Assembly (NCBI GenBank): GCA_903970285.1
Contig: CAJCHN010000051.1
Span: forward strand, 1 to 32,407
Reading direction: 5' to 3'
From: Rhodanobacteraceae bacterium
GTDB lineage: Bacteria; Acidobacteriota; Terriglobia; Terriglobales; Acidobacteriaceae
Length of the DNA stretch: 32,407 bases
Shown: in pieces, positions 7,884 through 14,815 of the stretch
Layout: each line of letters starts with the position of its first letter
How positions within the stretch are numbered: the first letter of the stretch is position 1
Program-made: the position numbers and the translations under genes
The notes under the pieces: generated by a model
What the model saw: only the letters and a program-made list of their open reading frames with translations
Databases searched by the model: none
What the model was told of the DNA's origin: nothing

Positions 7884-9138
7884 CCAGCAGCGAGCAGCAG
7901 GCTTGGGTGCGGCCGCAGATGCACGGGCGTTCCTCGGCCCGGGGATGCGAGCTTTCGGCGAAGACCTTCTGTGCGGCGATCAAGCCGGCGCCGAACGAGA
8001 TGCCGAGCTGGGGCAGGCTCTTCACGACGACCTGCTCGAGCGCGCCGATCAGCGCGATGGTGTCCATGTAGTCGAAGAAGCCGAGGTGGGCGATACGGAA
8101 GATCTGTCCCTTCATCTCGCCCTGGCCGTTGGTGATGATGGCGCCGAAACGGGCCTTCAGTTCCTTGACGAACAGTCCGGAGTCGACACCGGCGGGCGGA
8201 AGCACGGCGGTCGCCGCCGCCGAGGGAGCGTTCGGCGCGAACAGGGTGCAGCCGAGGGCGAGCACTGCGGCGCGGGTCATGGCGGCGATGGTTTCGGCGT
8301 TGTCGACCAGCTTGCGCCGGCCGGCGACGATGTCTCCCGCGGGGTTCTCAGCGGTTGCGGACTGCGCGGCGATCCAGGCCAATGCCGCATCCAGACCCGC
8401 GACGAGCGAAACCGGCGGAGTATAAGCGGATTCGCCCGCGCGCGCGTTCTTACGTTCCTTGCGCAGGTCGAAGTAGTAGCGCGGATTGTAGGTGGCCTCC
8501 ATGCGGTCCCAGGCGCGCGGGCTGACGGCGAGATACGACAGCCCCGGCGGAATCATCACCGCCTTCTGCGAGCCGCCGATGAGCACGTCAATTCCCCAGC
8601 CGTCCATATCGAGATGCGTGGTGCCGAGGCCGGTAATGGCGTCGACCACCAGCAGCGCCTCCGATTCCGTATCCTTCAGCAGCCTGGCGATGGCAGGCAC
8701 GCAGTGGCGCACGCCGGTCGAGGTTTCAGTCGCCTGCAGGAAGACCGCGCGGGTCTCCAGCTTCAGTGCGGCCTTCACCTGGTCGAGCGAGAACGTCTGG
8801 CCGTAGGGGGCTTCGACCACATCGACCGCACACCCGAACGCCTTGCCCAGGGAGGCCCAGCGTTCACCGAACTTGCCTGCCGTCAGCACCAGCACGCGAT
8901 CGCCGGGCGAGGTCAGGTTCGAGACCGCGGCCTCCATGGCGCCGGTGCCCGACGATGAAAGGATGATGATGTCGCCGGTCTCGGTGCCGACGAACTGCTT
9001 CAATTGCGTCAGGACGCGGGTGTAGAGGGCGCGGAACTCCGCCGTGCGGTGGTGGATGTCGGCGGCGGCCATGGCAAACTGAGCGGCGGGGAGCAGGGGA
9101 GTCGGTCCAGGCGTAAAGAGGCGGGTTTTGCGGATCAT
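7867..9138 (-). CDS. class V aminotransferase, alanine-glyoxylate/serine-pyruvate type
   Basis: 423 residues from the ATG at 9138; the frame is open upstream but only 'MIRKTRLFTPGPTPLLP' matches the family start. PLP-dependent fold-type I enzyme: 'SSSGTGAMEAAVSNL' binds the cofactor phosphate, 'VVDAITGLG' holds the Asp facing the pyridine nitrogen (Asp166), and 'GGSQKAVMIPPGL' carries the Schiff-base Lys192. Likely reaction: transamination of serine, alanine or aspartate with glyoxylate or pyruvate; the substrate is not fixed by sequence. The C-terminal tail after 'LGISFGAGLIAAQKVF' is unusual, with four cysteines close together in 'CICGRTQACC'. TACAAT lies exactly six bases before the ATG and there is no ribosome binding site, which supports both the start and a leaderless message. 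It is divergent from the yqeY gene. Confidence 0.88.
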   Translation of the reverse strand: MIRKTRLFTPGPTPLLPAAQFAMAAADIHHRTAEFRALYTRVLTQLKQFVGTETGDIIILSSSGTGAMEAAVSNLTSPGDRVLVLTAGKFGERWASLGKAFGCAVDVVEAPYGQTFSLDQVKAALKLETRAVFLQATETSTGVRHCVPAIARLLKDTESEALLVVDAITGLGTTHLDMDGWGIDVLIGGSQKAVMIPPGLSYLAVSPRAWDRMEATYNPRYYFDLRKERKNARAGESAYTPPVSLVAGLDAALAWIAAQSATAENPAGDIVAGRRKLVDNAETIAAMTRAAVLALGCTLFAPNAPSAAATAVLPPAGVDSGLFVKELKARFGAIITNGQGEMKGQIFRIAHLGFFDYMDTIALIGALEQVVVKSLPQLGISFGAGLIAAQKVFAESSHPRAEERPCICGRTQACCSLLDAEAQ

Positions 9139-9144
9139 TCCGTC

Positions 9145-9150
9145 ATTGTA
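9145..9150 (-). promoter_or_regulatory. -10-like box (TACAAT) six bases before aminotransferase ATG
   Basis: On the minus strand TACAAT, six bases, ATG. There is no Shine-Dalgarno sequence and no clear -35. It matches the spacing seen at kbl, the RNase HI gene, punA and the Uma2 gene. Confidence 0.5.
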
Positions 9151-9232
9151 TCGAGAGGGCGGCACAGGCTCCGCCCAGCCGGCCACGCGCCGGCGCTCGA
9201 CGGGGCGTCTAAGATGTTGTGGAGGGTTTGCC

Positions 9233-9763
9233 ATGAGTGAGCAGGAGTTGAACAGCGGAGGAGTAAGCGCCGAGACGGGAGCCAGGCCGGTATCGATCTC
9301 CGCCCGCATCGGCCGCGACATTGTTACCGCGATGAAGGCCAAGGACGAGCACACGCTGACCACCCTGCGCATGGTGAAGTCGGCGTTGAAGTCGAAGGAG
9401 ATCGACAAGCGCGAGCCCCTCAGCGACCATGAGGAGGCGCAGATTCTAACGACGCTGATCAAGCAGCGGCGCGAGTCGGTGGAGTCGTTTACCAAGGGCG
9501 GACGGCCCGAGTTGGCCGACAAGGAGAGACTCGAAATCGGAATGATTGAGGGCTATCTGCCGCAGTCGGCGAGCGAAGATGAGGTGCGCGCGGTGGTGCA
9601 TGGGGCGATTGCCCACCTCACCAAGGATGCCGACGGCAAGAAGCCCGGACCGAAGGACATCGGTCCGGCCATGCGGGTCGTGCAGCAGCGCATTCTGGCC
9701 AGCGGATTGCGCGCGGACGGCAAGATGGTCAGCGACATCCTGAAGGCGGAGCTGGCGAAGTAG
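9233..9763 (+). CDS. GatB/YqeY domain protein
   Basis: 176 residues. The start is fixed by GGAGGG at 9221-9226, six bases before the ATG at 9233; an earlier in-frame start would read through non-conserved sequence. After a short N-terminal extension (about 20 residues) the YqeY fold begins with 'ISARIGRDIVTAMKAKDEHTLTTLRMVKSALK', then 'ILTTLIKQRRESVESFTKGGRPELADKERLEI' and 'IEGYLPQ'. YqeY is related to the tail domain of GatB, the amidotransferase subunit that contacts tRNA; the function of the free-standing protein is unsettled. The gene is probably expressed alone: it is divergent from the aminotransferase gene and convergent with the RNase HI gene. Confidence 0.9.
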   Translation: MSEQELNSGGVSAETGARPVSISARIGRDIVTAMKAKDEHTLTTLRMVKSALKSKEIDKREPLSDHEEAQILTTLIKQRRESVESFTKGGRPELADKERLEIGMIEGYLPQSASEDEVRAVVHGAIAHLTKDADGKKPGPKDIGPAMRVVQQRILASGLRADGKMVSDILKAELAK

Positions 9764-9800
9764 GAGTCCGTCTGAACCTTAAGGACAAATCATTCTCTCC

Positions 9801-9821
9801 AAGGCGGGATGTTGAAGCCTT
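9801..9821. terminator. weak hairpin between yqeY-like and RNase HI genes
   Basis: AAGGC (9801-9805) and GCCTT (9817-9821), followed by further T residues, lie in the 69-base gap between two convergent genes. The stem is only five pairs, so this is a tentative terminator for the plus-strand gene. Confidence 0.3.
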
Positions 9822-9832
9822 TTCGGGCAGTC

Positions 9833-10510
9833 TCACTCGCGGATGACCTTGACGAAGATGCCGTCCGGCAGCGTGGCTCCGCCGAGCAGGTGGACCGCCC
9901 CGTCTTTGGTAAAGCCGCGAAGCATCTGGGGCGCTGCCGGACGGGATGCCTGAGGTGAAGTCGCTGAAGACATTCCCCCGGCCGCTGCCGAAACTGGATT
10001 CGCCGCGATCTTCGGACGCAGTGGCAGCGAGTCGACGGTGACACCTCCGCCGCCACGTCCCATGCCGCGATCCATGGCCTGGTTGGCGAGCGCATCCGCT
10101 TCCTTGTTCTTGTGCCGCAGGGCATGACTGATCTCAAACGCATCCAGCCTTGCGATGCGGTTGCGCGCCTCCTGCCACAAGGGCTTCAGATCGGGTGAGT
10201 TGACCTTGTACTTGCCCTGGATCTGCTTCACCATCAGTTCAGAGTCGGAGACGACCTTCAGCCGGGTATGGCCGTTCTTCAGCGCCCAGTCGAGCACCGC
10301 GAGCAGCCCGGAGTACTCGGCGAAGTTATTGGTGCGGATGCCGAGATATTCGGAGAGCTCGGCGAGCGTCGCGCCATGGGTGTCGGTGATGAGCGCGCCA
10401 AAACCAGCCGGCCCGGGGTTGCCGCGCGAGCCGCCGTCGCAGTGCGCGTGAATCCAGGTGGCGGGGAAAGCGGGGCGAGCCGCACGGGTTTCGGTCGGGA
10501 ACAGAGACAT
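9833..10510 (-). CDS. ribonuclease HI family protein with C-terminal extension
   Basis: 225 residues. The RNase H fold spans about residues 18-147. Metal ligands expected for RNase HI are visible: Asp25 ('HCDGGSRGNPG'), Glu65 ('NNFAEYSGL'), Asp89 ('VVSDSELM') and Asp139 ('NKEADALANQAMD'). It would cleave the RNA strand of RNA-DNA hybrids, as in R-loops or primers. The 'GGSRGNPGPAGFGAL' form belongs to the shorter bacterial/archaeal type related to reverse-transcriptase RNase H domains. After a glycine, alanine and serine-rich linker (about 150-195), a separate block ends the protein, 'MLRGFTKDGAVHLLGGATLPDGIFVKVIRE' in two parts around residues 196-225, outside the usual family. TAGACT lies six bases before the ATG, with no ribosome binding site. 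Confidence 0.88.
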   Translation of the reverse strand: MSLFPTETRAARPAFPATWIHAHCDGGSRGNPGPAGFGALITDTHGATLAELSEYLGIRTNNFAEYSGLLAVLDWALKNGHTRLKVVSDSELMVKQIQGKYKVNSPDLKPLWQEARNRIARLDAFEISHALRHKNKEADALANQAMDRGMGRGGGGVTVDSLPLRPKIAANPVSAAAGGMSSATSPQASRPAAPQMLRGFTKDGAVHLLGGATLPDGIFVKVIRE

Positions 10511-10516
10511 TTCGCC

Positions 10517-10522
10517 AGTCTA
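10517..10522 (-). promoter_or_regulatory. -10-like box (TAGACT) six bases before RNase HI ATG
   Basis: On the minus strand TAGACT, six bases, ATG. No Shine-Dalgarno is visible. Part of the recurring leaderless-type pattern in this window. Confidence 0.45.
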
Positions 10523-10598
10523 AACTTTTCGCCATCCGGCGAGAAAGCAGCCACAGATGTGGATGATAGGCGACAGGCGACCAACCCAGCCTTCGGCC

Positions 10599-10627
10599 TT
10601 TGCATCGCGCGGGCCGAATGCTAGAGT
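10599..10627 (+). promoter_or_regulatory. candidate promoter of the lipoprotein gene
   Basis: TTTGCA (10599-10604), 17 bases, TAGAGT (10622-10627). The -35 matches four of six positions, the -10 fits TANNNT, and the ATG with its ribosome binding site follows about 36 bases later. Confidence 0.42.
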
Positions 10628-10663
10628 GCAAGCAGTCCCTCTTTCTCCCCAAGGAACTTTTGT

Positions 10664-11731
10664 ATGCGGTTCGTGCGGTTTGTGCTGTGGTCGGTATGCA
10701 GTCTGGCTCTCGCGGCTTTCGCTACGGGATGCTCAACCATCTCGGTGGCGGCGAACGGCGCTGCCAGCCCGACGCTGAATGGGACACTGGGTGATCCTCC
10801 GCCCATCATCACACCGCCGCCCGCCGTCTCCAGTTCGCCGATGACCTGGGAGACGACGGTGACCAAGCTGCCGGGCGAGAATCTTGCCGCTCGATGCGAT
10901 TACACCCTCTATATCGCCAATCCGTCGGCCAAGTTGCGGGGCGTGCTGGTGATCTTTGATCGCGCGGACAGCGTCGAGTTGTTCGAAGATGCAGACGTTC
11001 GCTCGCTGGCCGGATCGCTCCACTTCGGTCTGCTCTTTCCGCGGCAGTGCGATGCGGCGTCATTTGCCGATATCCAGCAAAATGCCTTTGCCGGGCCAGG
11101 CCGCGCGCTGTTCACGGCGCTCGACCAGTTCGCGACCGAGACCAATCATGCTGAGCTGTCGAAGTCAGGTGTGGCGTTGTTCGGCTTCTCCGCAGCCGGC
11201 GTGTTGGCTGCGACGACAGCCAACTTCAAGCCAAGCCGGGTGATCAGCGTGATCGTCTACGCGGGTGCGTCGGCACCCGAGGCGATGAATTCCGTGGTTC
11301 CGGTGCAGGCGGCGCTCGAGATTCCCTTCCTGGTTCTATCCAATAATGAGGATCCCGAAGCCGGAACGTCGCGCGACCAGATGTTCTTCGCGGAAGGCTG
11401 GAAGAAGGGCGCGCCGTGGGGACGCGGTGTACAACCCGGTGTGGGGCACTGCTGCGCGATTTCGACCAAGCCTCTCATTCTGCCGTGGATTGCGGCGATC
11501 ACGAGGTTGCGGCTGGGCGACTCGAACCAGTTCTCGAACGTTCCACCGGCGGGGGGCGTCTTCACAAACTACACCTGCACGCCGAATGGAATCTGGGATG
11601 AAACGGGTTATCAGGATTGCACCTTCACAGCCGCGTCGACGATCGCGACCGGGGACTCGACTGCCGGCGCGCAGGGATGGCTGCCGGATGCCACAACGGG
11701 AGCGGCTTGGTTGAAGTGGGTAGGGCAGTAG
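10664..11731 (+). CDS. lipoprotein with alpha/beta-hydrolase-like motif, unknown substrate
   Basis: 355 residues; AAGGA at 10651-10655 supports the ATG at 10664. The N-terminus is a lipoprotein signal: 'MRFVRF', a hydrophobic core, then 'ATGC' with Cys23 as the likely lipidated residue. A proline-rich linker follows (about 45-60). The body (about 75-290) looks like an alpha/beta hydrolase: a central strand 'GVLVIFDRAD', a nucleophile-elbow-like 'GFSAAG' centred on Ser176, and a late histidine in 'GVGHCC' (His262). The acid residue is not obvious and no specific family is recognised. Hydrolysis of an ester or peptide in the periplasm is an inference. Several cysteines (such as Cys129, Cys263, Cys264 and the C-terminal pair) suggest disulfides. 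It is divergent from the RNase HI gene and precedes the sigma factor gene by about 190 bases. Confidence 0.75.
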   Translation: MRFVRFVLWSVCSLALAAFATGCSTISVAANGAASPTLNGTLGDPPPIITPPPAVSSSPMTWETTVTKLPGENLAARCDYTLYIANPSAKLRGVLVIFDRADSVELFEDADVRSLAGSLHFGLLFPRQCDAASFADIQQNAFAGPGRALFTALDQFATETNHAELSKSGVALFGFSAAGVLAATTANFKPSRVISVIVYAGASAPEAMNSVVPVQAALEIPFLVLSNNEDPEAGTSRDQMFFAEGWKKGAPWGRGVQPGVGHCCAISTKPLILPWIAAITRLRLGDSNQFSNVPPAGGVFTNYTCTPNGIWDETGYQDCTFTAASTIATGDSTAGAQGWLPDATTGAAWLKWVGQ

Positions 11732-11750
11732 AGCGAATCTCCTGTTGGCG
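11729..11750 (+). repeat. post-stop repeat element, copy C
   Basis: The stop TAG is followed directly by AGCGAATCTCCTGTTGGCG. It matches copies at 15845 and 22514 in the ATCTCCTGT core and its position against the stop codon. It is the most diverged of the three. Confidence 0.45.
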
Positions 11751-11901
11751 CTCGTCGAGGATCTCAAGGAGTGCGGTTCTCCTGAGCCCGGGTGCGGAGT
11801 GAAGCGCCGGTATACCCGCCGGAGCGGTACGCCTGCTTGCTGAAATGCCCTTGATAACCTTTTCGGCTGCATGCGGTCTATCTGTGCAGAAGTTGATTTC
11901 T

Positions 11902-11913
11902 GACTCCGGAGTC
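11902..11913. promoter_or_regulatory. palindrome GACTCCGGAGTC before the sigma factor gene
   Basis: A perfect 12-base palindrome ends eight bases before the sigma factor ATG. Its GGAG also lies at a usable ribosome-binding distance, so folding or protein binding here could control translation. The rest of the 190-base gap shows no clear promoter. Confidence 0.4.
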
Positions 11914-11921
11914 GGAAGAGT

Positions 11922-12704
11922 ATGGGCGCTGAGTCGTTCGGTTTAGGCGTGGAGGGCGATTTGTCGCCAGTGCTGGCGGCGCTGCGCCGGCCCACGTCCG
12001 GGGTAAGTGCATCGGGCGCCTTTGCGAGCGTAGAATCAAGCCGCGTGGCAAAATCGGCGGTACAAACCGGAGCCAGAGGCGCCAAGCTGACGCAGGCGCA
12101 GATTGAAGCGCGGGCACAGCAGCGGGTCGAGGACGATGACCTCATCCGCGAGGCGCAAAAGGGTGATCGCAGCGCGTTCGATGCGCTGGTGAGGCGCTAC
12201 GATCAAAGCGTGCTGCGGCTGGCGCTGCACATGCTGGGCAACGAGCAGGACGCGCAGGATGTCCATCAGGAGGCCTTTATCAAGGCGTACCGGCACCTGG
12301 GGAACTTCCGCTTCGAGTGCTCGTTCTACACCTGGGTGTATCGGATCGTGACCAACCTGTGTCTCGATCAGCTGCGCCGGAGAAAATCGCGGCGCGAGGA
12401 TCCGGCGACCGTGCTCGACGCTGGCGGCGACGAGATGGACCTGATGGCCAACATCACTGACGACCGGGCGATGGCGAACCCCGGCCGCGAACTGGATCGC
12501 AAGGTGATGGGCGAACGGATTGCCGCCGCGCTGGACAAGCTGACGCCGCGCGAACGGACCGTCTTCGAGCTGAAGCATTACCAGGGATTGAAGTTGCGGA
12601 CGATCGGCGAAATGTTGAGTACGACGGAAGAGACCGCGAAAAATACCCTCTTCCGCGCCACCAGGAAGCTGCGGCTGAACCTGGCGGAGTTGAAGGGGCT
12701 TTAG
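11922..12704 (+). CDS. ECF-type RNA polymerase sigma factor (SigW/RpoE-like)
   Basis: 260 residues. Region 2 lies at about 74-155: 'DLIREAQKGDRSAFDALVRRYDQSVLRLALHML' in two blocks, then 'DAQDVHQEAFIKAYRHL' (core polymerase contact) and 'FYTWVYRIVTNLCLDQLRRRK' (-10 recognition). A charged linker follows, then region 4 at about 195-255, with 'LTPRERTVFELKHYQGL' and the helix-turn-helix 'TIGEMLSTTEETAKNTLFRATRKLR'. The N-terminal 65 residues are extra for an ECF factor and may not all be translated; a GTG at 12045 is an alternative start. The next gene encodes a zinc-finger, membrane-anchored protein of anti-sigma type, the usual partner. Envelope-stress control is the inference. Confidence 0.9.
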   Translation: MGAESFGLGVEGDLSPVLAALRRPTSGVSASGAFASVESSRVAKSAVQTGARGAKLTQAQIEARAQQRVEDDDLIREAQKGDRSAFDALVRRYDQSVLRLALHMLGNEQDAQDVHQEAFIKAYRHLGNFRFECSFYTWVYRIVTNLCLDQLRRRKSRREDPATVLDAGGDEMDLMANITDDRAMANPGRELDRKVMGERIAAALDKLTPRERTVFELKHYQGLKLRTIGEMLSTTEETAKNTLFRATRKLRLNLAELKGL

Positions 12705-12716
12705 GAGCCACGGAGC

Positions 12717-12777
12717 AGTGCCTCTGCATCAGGCACTGGGTAGCGCGTTCTGTCGGACTTACCGGGCAAAGACCCGG
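12717..12777 (+). other. two hairpins between sigma and anti-sigma genes
   Basis: The first hairpin has arms AGTGCCT (12717-12723) and AGGCACT (12731-12737) with a 7-base loop. The second has CCGGG (12762-12766) and CCCGG (12773-12777). Neither has a T run, so they look more like attenuation or RNA-stability elements than terminators. They could set the ratio of the two proteins. Confidence 0.45.
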
Positions 12778-12825
12778 AAGTAGAAGTAGAAGGTCCATTT
12801 TCGAGGCTGGTATGAGGCGAGAGCA

Positions 12826-13785
12826 ATGAACTGTGAAGGAGCGCGCGACCGAATCATTCTGGCGGTGTACGGCGAGCTGCCGGACCATGACGCGATCGGG
12901 CTGGAGCAGCATCTGGCCGTCTGCGAGCGGTGTCTCCAGGAGTTGGAAGCGCTGCGCAACATGGATGAGCTGGCGGCGTTGTATCCCATGGCCGAACCCG
13001 ATCCAAACCTGCTGGCGCAGAGCCGGATGCGGCTGGACGAGGCGCTGGATGCGATTCCCCGGCATGGTTTCCTGACCCGGCTGCAGGCCAATGCGATGCT
13101 TTGGCTGGGACATCTTCAGGGCGCGCCCGCGCTGGCGACGCTGTTGGTTGGCGTCGGCTTTCTGGGCGGCAACTTTACCTATCGCTACCAGGTTGCGCAC
13201 GCGCCGGTGCGGCGTCCGGCGCTGGTGCTCACCAATCAGAACGGCGGCGGTGTTTCCACGATCTCGGGCATCACCAAGCTGCCGGGGGACATGGTGCAGG
13301 TCAGCTACAATCGCGTGGTTCCCGAGATGGCCGAAGGTTCGCTCGACGATCCGCAGATCCGCCAACTCCTGGTGGTCGGCATGAAGGCGGCGACGACGCC
13401 GGTGGTGAGGGTGGATTCCGTCGCGCTGCTGGCGGATGAATGCCGCGTAGGCCACGAGTGCAAGGTGGAGTCGGATGGCTCCGGGATCCGCGCGGCGCTG
13501 CTCACCAGCTTGAGGACGGATAAGAATCCGGGGGTGCGACTCAAGGCGCTCGAAGGTCTGCAGCCGTACGTCACCCAGGATGACAGCGTGCGCGACGCCG
13601 TGCTACAGGCGCTGCTCTCGGACCCGAATGCGACTGTGCGCACGCGGGCCATCTCGCTGCTGGAGCCGGTGCAGTCCGATACCAGCGTGCGTCAGGTGTT
13701 GCGAACGGTCTCCACGACCGACGACAACCCGTACATTCGGACGGTCAGCACGCAGGCGCTTGCAGGTTCTTCTTCCATCCAGTAA
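12826..13785 (+). CDS. membrane anti-sigma factor candidate with zinc finger and HEAT repeats
   Basis: 319 residues; GAGG about nine bases before the ATG supports the start. An N-terminal zinc-finger domain (zf-HC2/ZAS type) shows Cys3 and the His29-x3-Cys33-x2-Cys36 motif in 'EQHLAVCERC', as in anti-sigma factors that hold ECF sigmas. A likely membrane helix follows at about 99-118 ('APALATLLVGVGFLGGNF'). The rest would lie outside the membrane. Its C-terminal part (about 220-310) contains HEAT-like repeats: 'NPGVRLKALEGL', 'NATVRTRAISLLEPV' and 'NPYIRTVSTQAL'. HEAT repeats usually bind proteins, so this could be the sensor surface for a periplasmic signal. It follows the sigma gene by 121 bases. 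Confidence 0.85.
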   Translation: MNCEGARDRIILAVYGELPDHDAIGLEQHLAVCERCLQELEALRNMDELAALYPMAEPDPNLLAQSRMRLDEALDAIPRHGFLTRLQANAMLWLGHLQGAPALATLLVGVGFLGGNFTYRYQVAHAPVRRPALVLTNQNGGGVSTISGITKLPGDMVQVSYNRVVPEMAEGSLDDPQIRQLLVVGMKAATTPVVRVDSVALLADECRVGHECKVESDGSGIRAALLTSLRTDKNPGVRLKALEGLQPYVTQDDSVRDAVLQALLSDPNATVRTRAISLLEPVQSDTSVRQVLRTVSTTDDNPYIRTVSTQALAGSSSIQ

Positions 13786-13828
13786 GTTGTCTCCGAGCAA
13801 ACGCAGGGTAGCTGAGGGTGTGGGTGCG

Positions 13829-14776
13829 ATGAGCAGGTCGGCAGGGGTGTGGACAGGATGTGTTTTTGTAGCGCTCGCGGCGGGTCCGCCGGCGCCTGCG
13901 CTCGCATCCGGCCACGGCGTCTTGGGGGCACAGCGCGGCGTGGTCCACAGCACCTCACAGAGCTACCTCGGCATTGATGTGCGCGATGTTGGCGACGAGC
14001 AGGTGCTGCAGCTCAAGCTGAAAGATACTCATGGCGCGGAGATCATCCGGGTCGACCACGACGGCCCCGCCGGCAAGATGGGCCTGCGCGAGCATGACGT
14101 CGTGCTGCAGATGAACGGCGTCGCAATCGACGGGGAAGAGCAGTTGCGCCGCATGCTGCACGATTGCCCGCCCGGACGCGCAGTCGCTTTGATGATCGGC
14201 CGCGATGGCCAGGTGCTGACGCTGTCGGGTGCCATGGCCGATCGTGCGGAGGTCGAACGCCAGGTCTGGGAGCAGCATCTGGGTATGCCGGCAGGCCTGC
14301 CCGGACCCCAGGCGCCGGCGCTAGCGATGCCGGCGGACGAAAGCGCCGGCGCCGCGACGTCCGCCGGCTCCGGAGCGGCTCCCAACTCGCGCTACAGCAA
14401 GAGCTTTCTCGGTTCGCTGCTTACCAGCCCCACCTACACCGGGCTGCTGCTGGAGATGATCGGTCCGCAGCTGGCGCAGTTCTTCGGCGTGTCCTCGGGC
14501 GCGGGTCTGCTGGTGCGCAGCGTGGCCGATAACAGCCCGGCGGCGGTCTCCGGGCTCAAGGCCGGCGACGTCGTTGAGCGCGCCAACGGGCGCCCTATGG
14601 TCAGCATGAGTGCCTGGGCGAAGATGATTCGCGAGGCCAAAGGAAGGCCGGTCACGGTGGTCATCCTGCACGACCGCCAGGAGAGAACGCTGGTCCTGAC
14701 GCCGGACGTGAAGCATAAATCCAGCCTCGAATACCCTCCGGGCTTTGCCGACCCGATGCCTCGCGCCTCGCTCTGA
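13829..14776 (+). CDS. exported protein with two PDZ domains
   Basis: 315 residues from the ATG at 13829, with GAGGG about ten bases upstream. A signal peptide ends near 'PALA-SG' (about residue 27). PDZ-1 is at about 46-135 ('SYLGIDV', 'DHDGPAGKMGLREHDVVLQMNG'); a proline and alanine-rich linker spans 153-187; PDZ-2 is at about 203-293 ('GLLVRSVADNSPAAVSGLKAGDV'). There is no protease domain, so it is not a DegP-type enzyme; PDZ domains alone usually bind protein C-termini. It starts 43 bases after the anti-sigma gene on the same strand, so it probably belongs to the same unit and may be a periplasmic sensor or an adaptor in anti-sigma control. That role is inference. Confidence 0.85.
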   Translation: MSRSAGVWTGCVFVALAAGPPAPALASGHGVLGAQRGVVHSTSQSYLGIDVRDVGDEQVLQLKLKDTHGAEIIRVDHDGPAGKMGLREHDVVLQMNGVAIDGEEQLRRMLHDCPPGRAVALMIGRDGQVLTLSGAMADRAEVERQVWEQHLGMPAGLPGPQAPALAMPADESAGAATSAGSGAAPNSRYSKSFLGSLLTSPTYTGLLLEMIGPQLAQFFGVSSGAGLLVRSVADNSPAAVSGLKAGDVVERANGRPMVSMSAWAKMIREAKGRPVTVVILHDRQERTLVLTPDVKHKSSLEYPPGFADPMPRASL

Positions 14777-14799
14777 CCGCCGGACCCGCTGCGGGCAGT

Positions 14800-14805
14800 T
14801 ATACT
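14800..14805 (+). promoter_or_regulatory. -10-like box (TATACT) ten bases before radical SAM ATG
   Basis: TATACT lies ten bases before the ATG at 14816, with no ribosome binding site between. A transcript started from it would have a leader of only a few bases. No good -35 is seen. Confidence 0.4.
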
Positions 14806-14815
14806 GGACTTCACT

